From positions 1-24,391 of the forward strand of contig CAKROE010000034.1 in the NCBI GenBank assembly GCA_934371915.1: a stretch of DNA of 24,391 nt, read 5' to 3'. The DNA is from an uncultured Blautia sp. (GTDB lineage Bacteria; Bacillota; Clostridia; Lachnospirales; Lachnospiraceae). Every line of letters begins with the position of its first letter. The stretch's first letter is position 1. Made by a program: the position numbers and the translations under genes. Below are positions 22,086-24,391 of the stretch, one piece after another. The notes beneath the pieces were generated by a model. The model was not told where the DNA came from. It did no database searches and was given only the letters and a program-made list of their open reading frames with translations.

Positions 22086-24391
22086 ATGAGTAACGTAAGA
22101 CGCGTTTATGTAGAAAAGAAACCAGCCTATGCAGTACAGGCAAAAGAATTAAAGCATGAGATCAGCAGCTATCTCGGAATCAAGTCCGCATCAAAAGTCA
22201 GAGTGCTGATCCGCTATGATGTAGAAAATATTTCAGATGAAGTTTTTGAAAAAGCATGCAGAACCGTATTCGCAGAACCGCCGGTAGATGATCTGTATTT
22301 TGAAAAATTCGAATCAGCAGAAGATGCAAAGATTTTTTCTGTGGAATATCTTCCGGGACAGTTTGACCAGAGAGCAGATTCCGCAGTTCAGTGCGTGCAG
22401 TTCCTGAATGGAGATGCACAGCCGATCATCCGTTCTGCAACCACTTATGTAATTGAAGGAAATGTAACAGCCGAAGAATTTGAAGCGATCAAACATCACT
22501 GCATCAACCCGGTAGATTCCCGTGAAACAGGCCTTGAGAAGCCGGAGACACTGGTTACCGTATTCCCGGAGCCGGAAGATGTCAAAATCTTTGACGGTTT
22601 CAAAGATATGCCGGAAGCAGACCTTAAAGCGCTGTATGATTCTCTGAATCTTGCAATGACATTTAAGGATTTCCAGCACATCCAGAATTACTTTAAAAAC
22701 GAAGAAAAACGTAATCCATCCATGACAGAGATCCGTGTACTTGATACATACTGGTCCGATCACTGCCGTCATACCACATTCTCCACAGAGCTTACCGATG
22801 TGAAGTTTGATGAAGGCGATTACAAAGAACCAATCGTTAAGACTTACGAAAAATATCTTGCAGACAGAGAAGTACTTTATAAAGATCGCGATGACAAATT
22901 TGTCTGCCTGATGGATCTTGCCCTGATGGCAATGAAGAAACTGAAATCCGAAGGCAAACTTGCAGATCAGGAAGAGTCCGATGAGATCAATGCCTGCAGT
23001 ATCGTTGTTCCGGTTGATGTAGACGGTAAGGAAGAAGAGTGGCTGATCAACTTCAAGAATGAGACACACAACCATCCGACCGAGATCGAACCATTCGGTG
23101 GTGCGGCAACCTGTCTTGGCGGTGCAATCCGTGACCCGCTTTCCGGACGTACTTATGTATATCAGGCAATGCGTGTGACCGGCGCAGCAGATCCGACAGT
23201 ATCCGTAAAAGAAACTCTTAAAGGAAAACTTCCGCAGAAAAAACTGGTCAGAGGTGCAGCTCATGGCTACAGCTCCTATGGTAACCAGATCGGTCTTGCT
23301 ACCGGTTATGTAAAAGAAATCTATCATCCGGATTATGTTGCAAAACGTATGGAGATCGGTGCCGTTATGGGTGCAGCTCCGAGACGTGCAGTTATCCGTG
23401 AAAATTCCGATCCGGGAGATATCATCATCCTGCTCGGCGGACGTACAGGCCGTGATGGTATCGGTGGTGCGACCGGTTCCTCCAAAGTACATACAGAGGC
23501 ATCTATCGAAGTTTGCGGTGCAGAAGTACAGAAAGGTAACGCACCGACAGAACGTAAGATCCAGCGTATGTTCCGTCGTGAAGAAGTCAGCCATATCATT
23601 AAGAAATGTAATGACTTCGGTGCCGGCGGTGTATCCGTAGCAATCGGTGAACTGGCAGACGGTCTGGTCGTTGACCTTGACAAGGTTCCCAAAAAATATG
23701 CAGGTCTTGACGGTACAGAGCTTGCTATTTCCGAATCACAGGAAAGAATGGCAGTTGTTGTAGATCCCAAGGATGTACAGGAATTTTTGAAATATGCTGC
23801 AGAAGAAAATCTCGAAGCGGTAGAAGTGGCGGTTGTTACCAAAGAGCCCAGACTGGTACTCGAATGGAGAGGCAAAAAGATCGTCAATATTTCCCGTGCC
23901 TTTCTGGATACCAACGGAGCACATCAGGAAGCCGATGTTGCCATTGATGTTCCGAAAAAAGAAGATAATTATTTCAATGAATATGCGATCAAGGATGTTG
24001 CGGATGCCGTAGCAGAAGGTGATGTCAAGAAAGCCTTCCTCCGCACCCTGAATGACCTGAATGTCTGCAGCCAGAAGGGGCTGGTGGAAATGTTTGATGC
24101 ATCCATCGGTGCAGGCAGCGTTTACATGCCTTACGGTGGTAAATACCAGCTGACAGAGACGCAGACCATGGTTGCAAAGCTTCCTTTATTACAAGGAAAG
24201 ACAGAGACCGTTACCATGATGAGCTATGGTTTTGATCCCTACCTTTCAAGCTGGAGCCCTTATCATGGTGCTGTTTATGCAATTACCGAATCGCTGAGCA
24301 AGATTGTTGCTGCAGGTGGTGATTTCAAAAAAGTACGTTTTACATTCCAGGAATACTTCCGTAGAATGACCGAGGACAAGCATCGTTGGAG
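22086..24391 (+). CDS. purL: Phosphoribosylformylglycinamidine synthase, single-chain (partial, 3' end outside window)
   Basis: FGAM synthase of de novo purine synthesis: FGAR + glutamine + ATP to FGAM. The frame is open from ATG 22086 to the window end (768 codons); the family's single-chain clostridial form is about 1,250 residues, with a C-terminal glutaminase not seen here. Visible: an N-terminal domain (MSNVRRVYVEKKPAYAVQAK), the linker motif DTYWSDHCRHTTF with H226 and H229, the ATP/FGAR motif ETHNHPTEIEPFGGAA from residue 326, GGRTGRDGIGGATGSSK, and NDFGAGGVSVAIGELADG. AAAGGAG lies 10 bases upstream of ATG. A long minus-strand open frame opposite is a coding shadow. Confidence 0.96.
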   Translation, partial: MSNVRRVYVEKKPAYAVQAKELKHEISSYLGIKSASKVRVLIRYDVENISDEVFEKACRTVFAEPPVDDLYFEKFESAEDAKIFSVEYLPGQFDQRADSAVQCVQFLNGDAQPIIRSATTYVIEGNVTAEEFEAIKHHCINPVDSRETGLEKPETLVTVFPEPEDVKIFDGFKDMPEADLKALYDSLNLAMTFKDFQHIQNYFKNEEKRNPSMTEIRVLDTYWSDHCRHTTFSTELTDVKFDEGDYKEPIVKTYEKYLADREVLYKDRDDKFVCLMDLALMAMKKLKSEGKLADQEESDEINACSIVVPVDVDGKEEEWLINFKNETHNHPTEIEPFGGAATCLGGAIRDPLSGRTYVYQAMRVTGAADPTVSVKETLKGKLPQKKLVRGAAHGYSSYGNQIGLATGYVKEIYHPDYVAKRMEIGAVMGAAPRRAVIRENSDPGDIIILLGGRTGRDGIGGATGSSKVHTEASIEVCGAEVQKGNAPTERKIQRMFRREEVSHIIKKCNDFGAGGVSVAIGELADGLVVDLDKVPKKYAGLDGTELAISESQERMAVVVDPKDVQEFLKYAAEENLEAVEVAVVTKEPRLVLEWRGKKIVNISRAFLDTNGAHQEADVAIDVPKKEDNYFNEYAIKDVADAVAEGDVKKAFLRTLNDLNVCSQKGLVEMFDASIGAGSVYMPYGGKYQLTETQTMVAKLPLLQGKTETVTMMSYGFDPYLSSWSPYHGAVYAITESLSKIVAAGGDFKKVRFTFQEYFRRMTEDKHRW

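Noticed and set aside
22314..23594. Minus-strand open frame of 426 codons opposite purL
   Set aside because: Cysteine-, phenylalanine- and isoleucine-rich sequence typical of an antisense shadow; the plus strand is an unmistakable PurL with conserved motifs.

Overview
The window looks like chromosomal DNA of a low-to-mid GC, Gram-positive gut anaerobe of the Lachnospiraceae (Blautia/Dorea/Mediterraneibacter-like; the genus is my inference). The signs are a Clostridia-type spc/alpha ribosomal operon, strong AGGAGG-type ribosome binding sites, MurT/GatD, an L17 with the long clostridial insertion, lipoproteins with acidic Ser/Thr/Glu linkers, and the single-chain PurL of clostridia.

Layout. 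(1) 1-6457: end of secY, adk, map and infA; then a strong terminator and a Nudix gene; then a new promoter and rpmJ, rpsM, rpsK, rpsD, rpoA, rplQ. Three gaps in this block hold conspicuous RNA structure: about 300 bases before rpsM, a duplicated helix module before rpsK, and a hairpin before rplQ. (2) 6549-13374: an apparent five-gene operon with an OmpR-type response regulator, a histidine kinase, a lipoprotein and two different tandem arylsulfate sulfotransferases. (3) 13477-17726: murT-gatD (lipid II amidation), a small HTH regulator and a ChvE-like sugar-binding lipoprotein with no transporter beside it. (4) 17808-18454, minus strand: xpt, with a perfect palindrome inside its promoter. (5) 18504-19678: a YedF/DUF3343 sulfur or selenium cluster with a short unnamed gene. 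(6) 19664-20948: a His-rich CsoR/RcnR-type metal sensor and an Mrp/Nbp35 Fe-S carrier. (7) 21051-24391: a LysR regulator divergent from purL, with overlapping promoters; purL runs off the window.

How it fits together. The first block makes ribosomes, RNA polymerase alpha and the translocon; its RNA structures suggest autoregulation below the operon level. The second is the most distinctive: a membrane sensor pair apparently co-transcribed with surface enzymes that move sulfate between phenols without PAPS, so the kinase may sense the envelope or a phenolic compound. The rest is housekeeping for wall amidation, purine salvage and synthesis, and metal, Fe-S and sulfur/selenium handling. I see no tRNA, rRNA, CRISPR array, insertion sequence or prophage gene. 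All positions, pairings and motifs were read by eye; no search or folding program was run.
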